The notes: generated from the sequence alone by a model not told the origin. A stretch of DNA of 25,937 bases from CAZPUI01 sp964415525 (GCA_964415525.1 CAYQAS010000063.1:1-25937); one strand, 5' to 3'. Shown: positions 8,393-15,537, numbered from the stretch's first letter. Program-made: numbers and translations.

Positions 8393-8899
8393 ATGGCCAC
8401 GAAAGCGAAGACCGCCCCCACCGCTCCTGTCGAGACGACGCTCGAAGCCCGTCTGGGGGATGCCATCTCCCTGGTGGAAGCCGGGAAGCCCACGGCCGGA
8501 GAGGTTCTGGATGCCTTGATCGCGGATGCTTCCGCTCAGGGCAACGTTGCCATCGCCCGCACGGCGCGCAACTACCGTCTGGCCCTGGACCGCAAGCTGG
8601 GCGAGAAGCCCAAGCCCGCGAACACCGTGGCTTCCGACGCCATCCTGCTCCTGAACGGCCAGCGTCCCGAAGAGGCCCTGCCGCTCCTCGATGCCGCTCT
8701 GGCCAAGAACGATGCCCAGGCTCACCTGCTCTACCTGCGCGCCTGCGCTCTCGTGCAGCTGAGCCGTCTGGAGGATGGTGCCGAGGCGCTGCGCAAGGCC
8801 TTCAGTCTCGAACCCTCCCTGCGCTTCCAGTACCGCCTCGAGCCCGACTTCAATCCCGCGCGCCGCCATCCCGGCTACGTGGATTTCGAAACGGCCTGA
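8393..8899 (+). CDS. Small TPR-like protein
   Basis: 168-residue soluble protein of unknown specific role. The N-terminal 20 residues are Ala/Thr/Lys-rich and probably disordered. The rest is helical with TPR-like spacing: one helix pair around residues 76-95 (LLLNGQRPEEALPLLDAAL) and a second around 104-132 (HLLYLRACALVQLSRLEDGAEALRKAF), i.e. about two repeats. This suggests a protein-protein adaptor. ATG 8393 has GAGGA at a good spacing; an upstream in-frame ATG at 8354 falls at the foot of the terminator hairpin and is unlikely. Its stop overlaps the yvcK start by one base, so the two are coupled. Confidence 0.75.
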   Translation: MATKAKTAPTAPVETTLEARLGDAISLVEAGKPTAGEVLDALIADASAQGNVAIARTARNYRLALDRKLGEKPKPANTVASDAILLLNGQRPEEALPLLDAALAKNDAQAHLLYLRACALVQLSRLEDGAEALRKAFSLEPSLRFQYRLEPDFNPARRHPGYVDFETA

Positions 8900-9888
8900 T
8901 GCCTTCCGGCGCTCCCATCCGCCCCGAGGCCCCGCTCAAGGTGGTCGCCATCGGGGGCGGCACGGGACTCGCCTCTCTCCTGCGGGCCATCAAGCCCGAG
9001 GCGCTGCGACCCCGGGATCCCTGGCAGATCACTGGGGTCGTCACCGTTTCCGATAACGGAGGCTCCTCGGGGCGTCTGCGCACGGAGCTGGGCATCATTC
9101 CGCCCGGGGATCTGAGGAACTGCCTCTCTGCCCTGACGCGTCAGGAGAGCCTGCTCTCCGATCTCCTGAACTATCGGTTCAAGGGAGAGGGCGCCCTGAC
9201 GGGGCACTCCCTCGGCAATCTCATGCTCACGGCTCTCGCGGATCTCACCGGCAGCTGGGTGCGGGCCATCCGCCAGCTCTCCGGCATCCTTGTGACCGCC
9301 GGACGGCTCTTTCCCTCGACCCTGACCCCCGTGACCCTCATGGCGGAAGACATGGATGGTCGGATCTACGAGGGCGAAGTGGCGGTGAACGACAGCCAGC
9401 CGCCCCTGGCCAAGGTCTGGCTGGAGCCCCGGGATGCGGAACCGCTGCCAGAAGCGCTCCTGGCCATCCTCCAGGCGGACCTGATCCTGCTGGCACCAGG
9501 GAGTCTCTATACGTCGACTATTGCGAGCCTGCTGATTCCCGAGCTGCGCATGGTGGTGCGCCAGTCCCTGGCACCGCGGGTCTATGTGGCTAACCTCATG
9601 ACCGAACCCGGCGAGAGTCATGGGCTTACGCTGGAAGACCATGTGGCCGCGATCCAAGCCTTCGGTCACATCGGCCTCGATGCCGTGGTTGCCAACGCCA
9701 CACCGCTGCCCCAGGACATGCTGGTGCGCTACAAGGCAGAGGGCGGTGCGCCGCTCCAGCCCGTGCCCGAGCGGGTCTGCGGCGTGCCGGTGTTGTCCTG
9801 CACCCTGTTGGATCCCGAGTCTCCCAGCGCGCGTCACGATCCGGCGCTTTTGAATCAGTCCCTCTGGGATCTCTTGGAGAGACTGTAG
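8899..9888 (+). CDS. yvcK: YvcK/GlmR-type gluconeogenesis and cell-wall regulator
   Basis: 329-residue member of the CofD/YvcK family. In Bacillus the protein (GlmR) binds UDP-GlcNAc and stimulates GlmS-dependent flux into amino-sugar and peptidoglycan precursors. The family motifs are present: glycine-rich AIGGGTGLASLL near residue 20, VTVSDNGGSSGRLR near 50, PPGDLRNCLSAL, GHSLGNLMLTAL and LAPGSLYTS. It lacks features specific to the F420 enzyme CofD and stands with YvcK by length. The ATG overlaps the previous stop by one base. The usual firmicute neighbours (rapZ, whiA) are absent. Confidence 0.88.
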   Translation: MPSGAPIRPEAPLKVVAIGGGTGLASLLRAIKPEALRPRDPWQITGVVTVSDNGGSSGRLRTELGIIPPGDLRNCLSALTRQESLLSDLLNYRFKGEGALTGHSLGNLMLTALADLTGSWVRAIRQLSGILVTAGRLFPSTLTPVTLMAEDMDGRIYEGEVAVNDSQPPLAKVWLEPRDAEPLPEALLAILQADLILLAPGSLYTSTIASLLIPELRMVVRQSLAPRVYVANLMTEPGESHGLTLEDHVAAIQAFGHIGLDAVVANATPLPQDMLVRYKAEGGAPLQPVPERVCGVPVLSCTLLDPESPSARHDPALLNQSLWDLLERL

Positions 9889-9935
9889 ATGTCGATACGA
9901 GCTTCGAGGGACAATGGGCCTCGCGTGAGGTTGGG

Positions 9936-11057
9936 ATGGGACTGAAGGGCGATCTGACCACCATGGGCCTGGAAGACATCTTCCAGTGGCTCGCGGTGGG
10001 CAAGAAGACCGGAGTCCTGGAACTCAAGGGCTTCATGCACACCAAACGGATCTACTTCCACGACGGCCGCGTGTGCAGCCTCTGGTCTTCGGATCCCCGG
10101 GAGTATCTGGGGCAGTACCTGCTGGCCAGCAACCGCATCACGGAAGAACAGCTGCGGGAGGCCCTCGCCACGCAGGAGGACGAGAACCAGCTCCTGGGGC
10201 GGATCCTCGTCAATCGACAGCTGGTGACGGAATCGGAGATCCGCAAGATCGTCCAGCTCAAGGTGGAAGAGTCCGTCTACGACTGCTTCCTCTGGCAGAT
10301 GGGAGCCTTCGAGTTCCACGACAACCAGATGCCCGCCCAGCGGTCCATGCTGCTCAGCCTCGAAGTGACCGGAATCGTGCTGGAGGGAGCGCGGCGCACG
10401 GACGAGTGGAAACGCATCCGGCAGGTGATCCGCGGCGGTGATGCCATCCTGGACGCGCTTTCCGAAGCCATCGCGGAGCACCTGCCCCTGTCCCAGGAAG
10501 TGGCGGATATCCTCGGGCGCATCGACGGCCGCAAGACCGTGGACCAGCTCGTGATCGAGATGCGGGCGCCCGAATTCCGAGTCCACAAGCTTCTGTTTGA
10601 TCTCTATGACCGGGGCCTGCTCCGCATCGTGCACCCTGGGGGCAAAATCGGGGAACACAGCAGCCTGCAGCTTCAGCGAGCCCGGCAGCTCGTGGAAAAG
10701 GAAAAGCTCCAGGAAGCCCAGGACGAACTCCGCAAGGTGCTGGAGGATCAGCCGAGACATGGCGAGGCCAACCGGATGCTTGAGGTGGTGGAGAGTCTTC
10801 TGGATGACCACAAGCTGGATGAGGCCGCCGTGCCCGAACTGGCCGTGAGTCTGGAAGACCTAATGCAGGCTCAGTTGGGGCCGAACGAGGCCTTCATGGC
10901 GACCCGCGTCAACGCCGTGTGGAGCATCAAGGACATCATCTCCATTTCGCCCTTCAGCCACGACGAGTGCATCGCCATCTTCTCCAAGCTCGTGAAGCGT
11001 GGGATTCTCAAGCTTCAACCCCCACCCTCGGGAGGCTCGCGGGCGTACTTCCGCTAG
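9936..11057 (+). CDS. DUF4388 (PATAN-like) regulatory protein with winged-helix and TPR-like parts
   Basis: 373-residue soluble protein. The N-terminus (residues 1-120) is a DUF4388 domain: GDLTTMGLEDIFQWLAVGKKTGVLEL, then IYFHDGRVCSLWSS, GQYLLASNRI and the helical part ending MGAFEF. This domain occurs in two-component and gliding/EPS regulators. Residues about 175-230 look like a winged helix (DGRKTVDQLVIEM to LYDRGLLRI). Residues about 245-290 form a TPR-like helix pair. Residues about 320-370 form a second winged-helix-like segment (AVWSIKDIISISPFS to KRGILKL). No receiver or catalytic domain is seen, so it is probably an adaptor or transcription-associated regulator. GAGG lies 5 nt before the ATG. 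A 25-nt gap containing an SD-masking hairpin separates it from the next gene. Confidence 0.8.
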   Translation: MGLKGDLTTMGLEDIFQWLAVGKKTGVLELKGFMHTKRIYFHDGRVCSLWSSDPREYLGQYLLASNRITEEQLREALATQEDENQLLGRILVNRQLVTESEIRKIVQLKVEESVYDCFLWQMGAFEFHDNQMPAQRSMLLSLEVTGIVLEGARRTDEWKRIRQVIRGGDAILDALSEAIAEHLPLSQEVADILGRIDGRKTVDQLVIEMRAPEFRVHKLLFDLYDRGLLRIVHPGGKIGEHSSLQLQRARQLVEKEKLQEAQDELRKVLEDQPRHGEANRMLEVVESLLDDHKLDEAAVPELAVSLEDLMQAQLGPNEAFMATRVNAVWSIKDIISISPFSHDECIAIFSKLVKRGILKLQPPPSGGSRAYFR

Positions 11058-11059
11058 GC

Positions 11060-11075
11060 CCTCCTGTTCAGGAGG
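11060..11075 (+). promoter_or_regulatory. Hairpin covering the Shine-Dalgarno of the TonB-like gene
   Basis: CCTCCT (11060-11065) pairs with AGGAGG (11070-11075) around the tetraloop GTTC. The second arm is the ribosome binding site of the gene starting at 11083. The upstream gene's stop codon ends at 11057, only 2 nt before the hairpin, so a terminating ribosome would open it. This suggests translational coupling. Confidence 0.5.
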
Positions 11076-11082
11076 TCCTCTC

Positions 11083-11883
11083 ATGCGCATTCGTCCGGTC
11101 TGCCTGCTCACCGCCCTGTTTCTGCTCGCCGCGCTGCCTAGCCACGCGGCCCAGAAGAAGGCCCGCCCCAAGGCCAAGACGCCCCAGTCGGTCATCGCCG
11201 AGCTCAAGGCCCAGGTGAAGGCCCTCACCGCCAACCTGGAGGACGCTCGGAGCGAGGCCAAGGCGGCCGTCGATGCCCGGTCCAAGGCCGAAGCAAAGGC
11301 CGAGGCGAAGGTGGAAGCCAGCGCGACCGCGTCCGAAGAGCTATCCTCTGCCCGCGCCAGCCGTGATTTGGCTCGCCAGGAGGCGGATCGCTGCAAGAAG
11401 GAACTGGAGAGCCTCAAGGCCAGCCTTGCGGAGAACCACAGTGGCGAGGAGAGTCTGCTCAAACAGGTTCGGACCGCTGAAGCCGGGCGGGATGAGGCGG
11501 TAAAGAAGGCGGAGACTCTCCAAGCCCAACTCGAGGAGGCGCAGGCGAAGCTCACGGGTGGCAAGGTGGGCGAAGGCAGCCTTGTGCCCCTCGGCACAGA
11601 CATGACACCTGCGCGGCCCATCAACCTCAAGCGCGTCAGTCCCAGCGCGCCCCGTGGCGTGGACCGCGGGGTCGTCGTCGTGAATGTGCTGGTGAGTGAG
11701 AAGGGCGATGCCCTTGAAGTGCGGCTCCTCCAGGGGTTGCCCGAGAAGGACAGCGAGGCCGTCAAGAAGGCCCACGATTTGTGCCTGGAAGCCGCCAAGC
11801 GGATCGTGTTCGACCCGGCTCGCACCGCCGACGGCAAGACCCGCGTCAAGGTCTGGCAGGGCGTCGGATTCTATCTGGACTGA
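11083..11883 (+). CDS. Exported coiled-coil protein with TonB-like C-terminal domain
   Basis: 266 residues. The N-terminus is a signal peptide (MRIRP, hydrophobic core CLLTALFLLAAL, then SHAA as likely cleavage site near residue 23). A long Ala/Lys/Glu/Arg heptad-rich coiled coil follows (about residues 34-170). The last 70 residues (VVVVNVLVSEKGDALEV to VKVWQGVGFYLD) have the beta-alpha-beta pattern and FDPA-type motif of the TonB C-terminal domain family. Classic TonB has an uncleaved membrane anchor and a Pro-rich linker; neither is present, so energy transfer with ExbBD is doubtful. A periplasmic scaffold or envelope-spanning role is more likely. The start is set by AGGAGG at 11070-11075, which lies inside a hairpin. 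A strong palindromic terminator follows 22 nt after the stop. Confidence 0.78.
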   Translation: MRIRPVCLLTALFLLAALPSHAAQKKARPKAKTPQSVIAELKAQVKALTANLEDARSEAKAAVDARSKAEAKAEAKVEASATASEELSSARASRDLARQEADRCKKELESLKASLAENHSGEESLLKQVRTAEAGRDEAVKKAETLQAQLEEAQAKLTGGKVGEGSLVPLGTDMTPARPINLKRVSPSAPRGVDRGVVVVNVLVSEKGDALEVRLLQGLPEKDSEAVKKAHDLCLEAAKRIVFDPARTADGKTRVKVWQGVGFYLD

Positions 11884-11905
11884 ACCAGAGCCGTGAATTA
11901 GCGGG

Positions 11906-11941
11906 TCAAAGGAAAGGGGCCAGCTGGCCCCTTTCCTTTGA
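11906..11941 (+). terminator. Strong palindromic terminator, 18-bp arms
   Basis: A perfect 36-nt palindrome: arms 11906-11923 and 11924-11941 are exact reverse complements, folding with a minimal loop at CAGCTG. It is followed by TTTTGGACTTTTGG. It lies 22 nt after the TonB-like gene and closes the 8393-11883 run. Repeat copy A begins immediately after it. Confidence 0.85.
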
Positions 11942-12285
11942 TTTTGGACTTTTGGCTTCCATTCCCGAGTCGATCCACATTCCCAGACCCAAGCATGAGG
12001 TATGGAAGGGCAGACAGCGCTTGTTTGCAGTTATCCCCTCCATCCCCGCCATGAACAAGGAGGACCGCCCGGTTGCTCCGCGCCCTCTGCGTCCCCCTCG
12101 TGCTCCCCACGTGGTGGCCGAGCAAAGCCTGGTCACCACGTCTGTTGATCCTGCTGTGAAAAGCCGTTTTGAACAGGGATGGAGGAGATGGAGGGGATTA
12201 GAGCAAACGACCTCTTCTGAGGGAATCCTCCCTGCTCGGTGCACTGGATGGCAGAAACCGCCATCCCAGGCCGAACTTCCCACTC
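11942..12285 (+). repeat. Dispersed structured intergenic repeat, copy A
   Basis: Non-coding stretch between the TonB-like gene's terminator and the 3' end of pyrD. It is a diverged homologue, in the same orientation, of copy B (22645 to about 22885). Shared blocks include 12010-12028 (15 of 19 identical to 22713-22731), TTATCCC at 12031, GAACAGGGA at 12171 and CCCTGCTCGG at 12230. Structure: a 7-bp hairpin (12010-12016 with 12022-12028), then a 12-bp perfect inverted repeat (12033-12044 with 12187-12198). Between its arms lies a 141-nt insert carrying another 11-bp hairpin (12109-12119 with 12131-12141). Copy B has only 43 nt there. No plausible protein is encoded. The right-hand boundary is approximate. 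Confidence 0.7.
12246..12266 (-). terminator. Possible weak terminator hairpin of pyrD
   Basis: GGATGGC (12246-12252) pairs with GCCATCC (12260-12266), 7-nt loop, about 54 nt beyond the pyrD stop on the minus strand. No T-run follows on that strand, so this is tentative. It also overlaps the outer edge of repeat copy A. Confidence 0.3.
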
Positions 12286-12319
12286 CGTGATTCCTTTGCC
12301 GGTGCCAAGGGCCCAGGGA

Positions 12320-13366
12320 CTACCCTCGCAGCCCCTGGTTCACCCGACTCACGAGCCAGGGGCCTTCGAAGATGAAGGCGCTGTATATCTGAGCCAGGGC
12401 GGCGCCATCGGCAAGGGCGAGGGCCACGTCCTGGGGGGTGCTCAGGCCACCACAGGCGATGAGGGGCATGCCGTGGGGCATGCGGGCCAGGATGCGTTTG
12501 CGGACCGCCCTTGCTTTCTCTGCAAGGCCGCGACCCGAGAGGCCGCCCGCGCCCCAGGTCTCTACCTTGGCGCGGTTGTGCTCCCGCTGCACGATGCCGC
12601 GGTCCAGGGTCGTATTGGTGGCGATGATGCCGGAGAATCCGCTGCCGCCGATGACGTCCACGATGGCGTCCAGTTCTTCAGGATCGAGGTCCGGCGCGAG
12701 CTTCACGAAGATGGGCTGATGTTCCAATGCCATCTCCTTGCGCACCGTCAGGATGCCCTCCAGCAGCGGTTTCAGGGCCTCGGGGGCTTGGAGGTTGCGT
12801 AGGCCAGGGGTGTTGGGGCTGCTGATGTTGATTGCGACGTAATCGACCTCAGGCGCAAGGCGCTGGTAGGCCGTGCGGTAGTCGTCGAGGGCCTGCTCCT
12901 CCGGCGTGACCTTGTTCTTGCCGATGTTGCCGCCCACCACGATGCCCGAGGGTCGGTGCTTGAGCCGCGCCGCCACCGCGTCCACACCTTCGCTGTTGAA
13001 ACCCATGCGGTTGAGGATCAGTCGTTCCTCGGGGATGCGGAAACAACGAGGTTTCAGATTGCCCGGCTGGGGCCGCGGCGTCACGGTGCCGATCTCGACG
13101 TGACCCCAGCCCATGGCCTTCCAAAGCGGCAGCAGCTCCGCGCCCTTATCCAGTCCCGCAGCCATGCCGAGGGCGCTTGGGAACGTCAGTCCGCAGACGG
13201 TGCGTGCATCCTCCGGCTTCGGTCGATCGAAGCAGAGGCTTGCCAGGGCCGTGCCGCCGGGGATCGCCTGGGCGACCTTCCCGCACGCAAAGATGATCCC
13301 GTGGGCCGTCTCAGGCATGCACCGGAAGAGCAGGGGGCGGAGGAGGGGATACAGATCGATGGACAT
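12320..13366 (-). CDS. pyrD: Dihydroorotate dehydrogenase (quinone), class 2
   Basis: 348-residue FMN enzyme of pyrimidine synthesis. It oxidises dihydroorotate to orotate and passes electrons to the membrane quinone pool. The N-terminal amphipathic extension (SIDLYPLLRPLLFRCMPETAH) that docks class 2 enzymes to the membrane is present. The FMN loop GMAAGLDKGAE, the segment LNRMGFNSEGVDA, and NISSPNTPGLR, which carries the class 2 catalytic serine (S182/S183), are all intact, as are IATNTT and GGLSTP near the C-terminus. ATG 13366 matches the N-terminus of other class 2 enzymes but has a poor ribosome site. An in-frame ATG at 13387 adds seven residues and directly abuts an 18-bp palindrome containing GAGGG. 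Either start is possible. It is monocistronic and divergent from the gene at 13530. Confidence 0.93.
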   Translation of the reverse strand: MSIDLYPLLRPLLFRCMPETAHGIIFACGKVAQAIPGGTALASLCFDRPKPEDARTVCGLTFPSALGMAAGLDKGAELLPLWKAMGWGHVEIGTVTPRPQPGNLKPRCFRIPEERLILNRMGFNSEGVDAVAARLKHRPSGIVVGGNIGKNKVTPEEQALDDYRTAYQRLAPEVDYVAINISSPNTPGLRNLQAPEALKPLLEGILTVRKEMALEHQPIFVKLAPDLDPEELDAIVDVIGGSGFSGIIATNTTLDRGIVQREHNRAKVETWGAGGLSGRGLAEKARAVRKRILARMPHGMPLIACGGLSTPQDVALALADGAALAQIYSAFIFEGPWLVSRVNQGLRG

Positions 13367-13387
13367 GGGGAAACTCGCAGAAAGCAT

Positions 13388-13405
13388 CGCCCTCTGCAGA
13401 GGGCG
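13388..13405. promoter_or_regulatory. Perfect 18-bp palindrome in the pyrD leader
   Basis: CGCCCTCTGCAGAGGGCG reads identically on both strands. It lies directly upstream of ATG 13387 and 22 bp upstream of ATG 13366, in the 163-bp divergent intergenic region. It could be an operator, or a leader hairpin that hides GAGGG from ribosomes. Confidence 0.45.
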
Positions 13406-13529
13406 GCATCCTCATTGTGGCCTGAATCGCACCGGGGTCGCGCGGCCGCCTCCCGCTCCAGCCACGAACCATCGGCTAAGCTGACGGAGGACGGGCCCGG
13501 AAAGCGACCGCGGTGTTCTTGGAGGATAG

Positions 13530-13922
13530 ATGGATCACGAAGCGGCCTTCGTCAGGGCGTTCATGCCCAAGGAAAAATGGGCGCGCTGCCTGCAACTGCT
13601 GCCCGACCGCAACCGCCGCAGCGAGGTACTGGTGCGGCTGAACAAGAAGTGGGACTACCTGCCGACCCTCGCCACCGAAGTGCCGGAGTCCGAAGACTTT
13701 CCGGAGGCGGTCCTGGACCTGCTCCGCAATGCAGGGGCGCCGGAGAAGTGCTACGTGATGGCGGCCCTGTCCAGCCTCGACGGTAAGACGCTGCCGCTGA
13801 AGGACGCCCTCCGGGAGGTCTTCCTCCAGCCCTTCGGGGCCCTCATCTCCTGCATTCCGGGCGAACTGGCGTATTACCGGACCCAGGCACCTGGTCACGG
13901 CGTGATTCTCAAGATTCGATAG
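13530..13922 (+). CDS. Small conserved-looking protein of unknown function
   Basis: 130-residue soluble protein that I cannot assign. There is no signal peptide or membrane segment. The N-terminal half is helical and basic (KEKWARCLQLLPDRNRRSEVLVRLNKKWDY). The C-terminal half contains APEKCYVMAALSSLDGKTLPLKDAL and then a Cys/Tyr-containing end (ALISCIPGELAYYRTQAP). The codon use and GGAGGA 3 nt before the ATG argue that it is a real gene. I have a vague, unverified memory of similar small proteins ending in ISCIPG-LAYY, so it may be a widespread uncharacterised family. It is divergent from pyrD and convergent with the FHA phosphatase, with only 4 nt between the stops. Confidence 0.7.
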   Translation: MDHEAAFVRAFMPKEKWARCLQLLPDRNRRSEVLVRLNKKWDYLPTLATEVPESEDFPEAVLDLLRNAGAPEKCYVMAALSSLDGKTLPLKDALREVFLQPFGALISCIPGELAYYRTQAPGHGVILKIR

Positions 13923-13926
13923 CCGA

Positions 13927-15537
13927 TCAGACCGGTCGCTGCCCTCGATAGCGCACACAGAGCACCGTCAGGTCATCTTCCACTCGCCCTTCAAGCGCCG
14001 TTTCTGCGGCATCCAGCAGGGTGCGGGTAACGAGGGCGGGGTCATCCTTGGCGCATGGGGCGAGGATGGACGCCAGGCGGCTCTCATCCAGGACGTTCAG
14101 GAGCGCGTCAGACATGGCCACCAGCAAATCCCCAGGCTCCAGGGAAGCGAAATGGAGGGGCCACTCGTCCTTCGGTGAGACCCCGAGGGGCGGGGCAGGG
14201 CGGGCCTGGAGCTGACGGAGGGCACCGGTCGAAGAGAGCACAAACGGTCTCGGGTGCCCTCCCAGGCTGTAGGAAAGTTGACCCATGGGCAGGTCAAGGA
14301 AGGCGCAGAAGGCCCTCACGAAGCTGCCGGGCTCCACATCCTCCATCAGGCGGGCATGGACGGAGGCCATTAGCGCGGAGGGGCTGTCCAGCAGGGCGGC
14401 CTGTCCGCGGAACAGGGTCTTCACCATGGCCATGAGGGAGACGGCTCCCAGCCCCTTGCCGGGAACATCTCCCATGCAAAGGATGAGTCGATCGCCCCGA
14501 CCGAGGTGATCGATGAAATCGCCCCCGGGTTCTGCCGCGGGGCGCACCTTGCCATGGACCTTGTACCGGAGGTCGATCCGAGGCCGTCCGGGCTGAAGGA
14601 AGCGCTGCTGCAGCCCCAGGGCCAGAAAGGCTTCGCGCCCCGCCTCCCGGCGCTCCGACAGGGCGCGGGCCTGGCGGGTCTGGTGCACCTTGGCGGCGGC
14701 CAGGCGTCCCAGGGTGGCGGCGACCGTAAGGTCCTCTTCCCTGAAGGCCCGTCGGGTGATACCGGCATCCAGGTAGAGCAAGCCGAGCACCTCGCCGTCA
14801 TGGATGAGCGGCACCGTCAGCACGCTGTGGACGCCGCTCAGCACGACGGACGCCGCCTTCCCGAGGTGAGGGTCTTGGCGAGGCTGCTGGAGCAGTATGG
14901 CCTCTCCGCGCTCCAGGGCCGCCTGGACCATGGTGCGGGAGAGTCGAACGGCCCCGTCACCACCTTGGCGGGATCGGGAGGCGACCTGTTCCAGGACGCC
15001 CGCGGCATCCAGCAGGAGCAGGGCGCATCGGCTGGGTTCCAGCAGCCGGAAGAGGCGTTCTAGCAGCTCGGCCAGCATGGGCTGGAGCGGGCCGTCCTGC
15101 ACCAGGAAGAGGCTGAGGTCGTGGGCCGCCTGGAGGGCCGCCAGATGCCGATGGCCCTCCCCGTCCACGGGGGGCAGCCCTTCCAGAGGCACCCGCAGGG
15201 CCTGGGAACCTTCCGGTGGGGCGGCCTCTTCCACCGCAGGCCGCTCGGCACTTCGGCATTCGATCCAGGCGGGCACCAGTCCGAGCTGAAGGGTGTCCGT
15301 GGCATCCACCACCGCCGGGGACGTGAGCCACTCGCCGTTGACCAGGGTGCCATTCAGGCTGCCCAGATCCTGCAGGATGACTTCCCCCGCACGCCAATAG
15401 AACATCGCATGACGACGGGAGATGCTCGGGTGGTCCACCACCAGATCGTTATCTGCGGCGCGTCCCAAACTGAGGGATGGGCGATGCGGACCCAGCTCCG
15501 TGGGTGCCGTCCCTTCCACGTGGATCCAGAGTTCCAT
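13927..15537 (-). CDS. FHA-GAF-PP2C (SpoIIE/RsbU-type) serine/threonine phosphatase
   Basis: 536-residue cytosolic signalling protein. An FHA domain (residues about 20-75) has the phosphopeptide-binding residues G25-R26, S38 and H43 (SISRRH) and N62-G63 (GSLNGT). A GAF-like domain (about 150-310) contains the typical VLTVPLIHDGEVLGLLYLD. The C-terminal PP2C/SpoIIE domain (about 335-530) has its metal-binding aspartates in GGDFID, GDVPGKG, MSDALL and EDDLT. Such proteins dephosphorylate anti-sigma-factor antagonists or other phosphoproteins; here the FHA domain would recruit a phosphothreonine partner. The ATG at 15537 has GAGGAGG 3 nt upstream, favouring it over the ATG at 15549. No anti-sigma, antagonist or kinase gene lies nearby, so the target is unknown. 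Confidence 0.88.
   Translation of the reverse strand: MELWIHVEGTAPTELGPHRPSLSLGRAADNDLVVDHPSISRRHAMFYWRAGEVILQDLGSLNGTLVNGEWLTSPAVVDATDTLQLGLVPAWIECRSAERPAVEEAAPPEGSQALRVPLEGLPPVDGEGHRHLAALQAAHDLSLFLVQDGPLQPMLAELLERLFRLLEPSRCALLLLDAAGVLEQVASRSRQGGDGAVRLSRTMVQAALERGEAILLQQPRQDPHLGKAASVVLSGVHSVLTVPLIHDGEVLGLLYLDAGITRRAFREEDLTVAATLGRLAAAKVHQTRQARALSERREAGREAFLALGLQQRFLQPGRPRIDLRYKVHGKVRPAAEPGGDFIDHLGRGDRLILCMGDVPGKGLGAVSLMAMVKTLFRGQAALLDSPSALMASVHARLMEDVEPGSFVRAFCAFLDLPMGQLSYSLGGHPRPFVLSSTGALRQLQARPAPPLGVSPKDEWPLHFASLEPGDLLVAMSDALLNVLDESRLASILAPCAKDDPALVTRTLLDAAETALEGRVEDDLTVLCVRYRGQRPV

Noticed and set aside
11898..12290. Open frames on both strands inside repeat copy A
   Set aside because: Short similar peptides in copies A and B (for example KQAL-AL) arise from the homologous non-coding DNA; the frames carry no ribosome site and are disrupted differently in the two copies.
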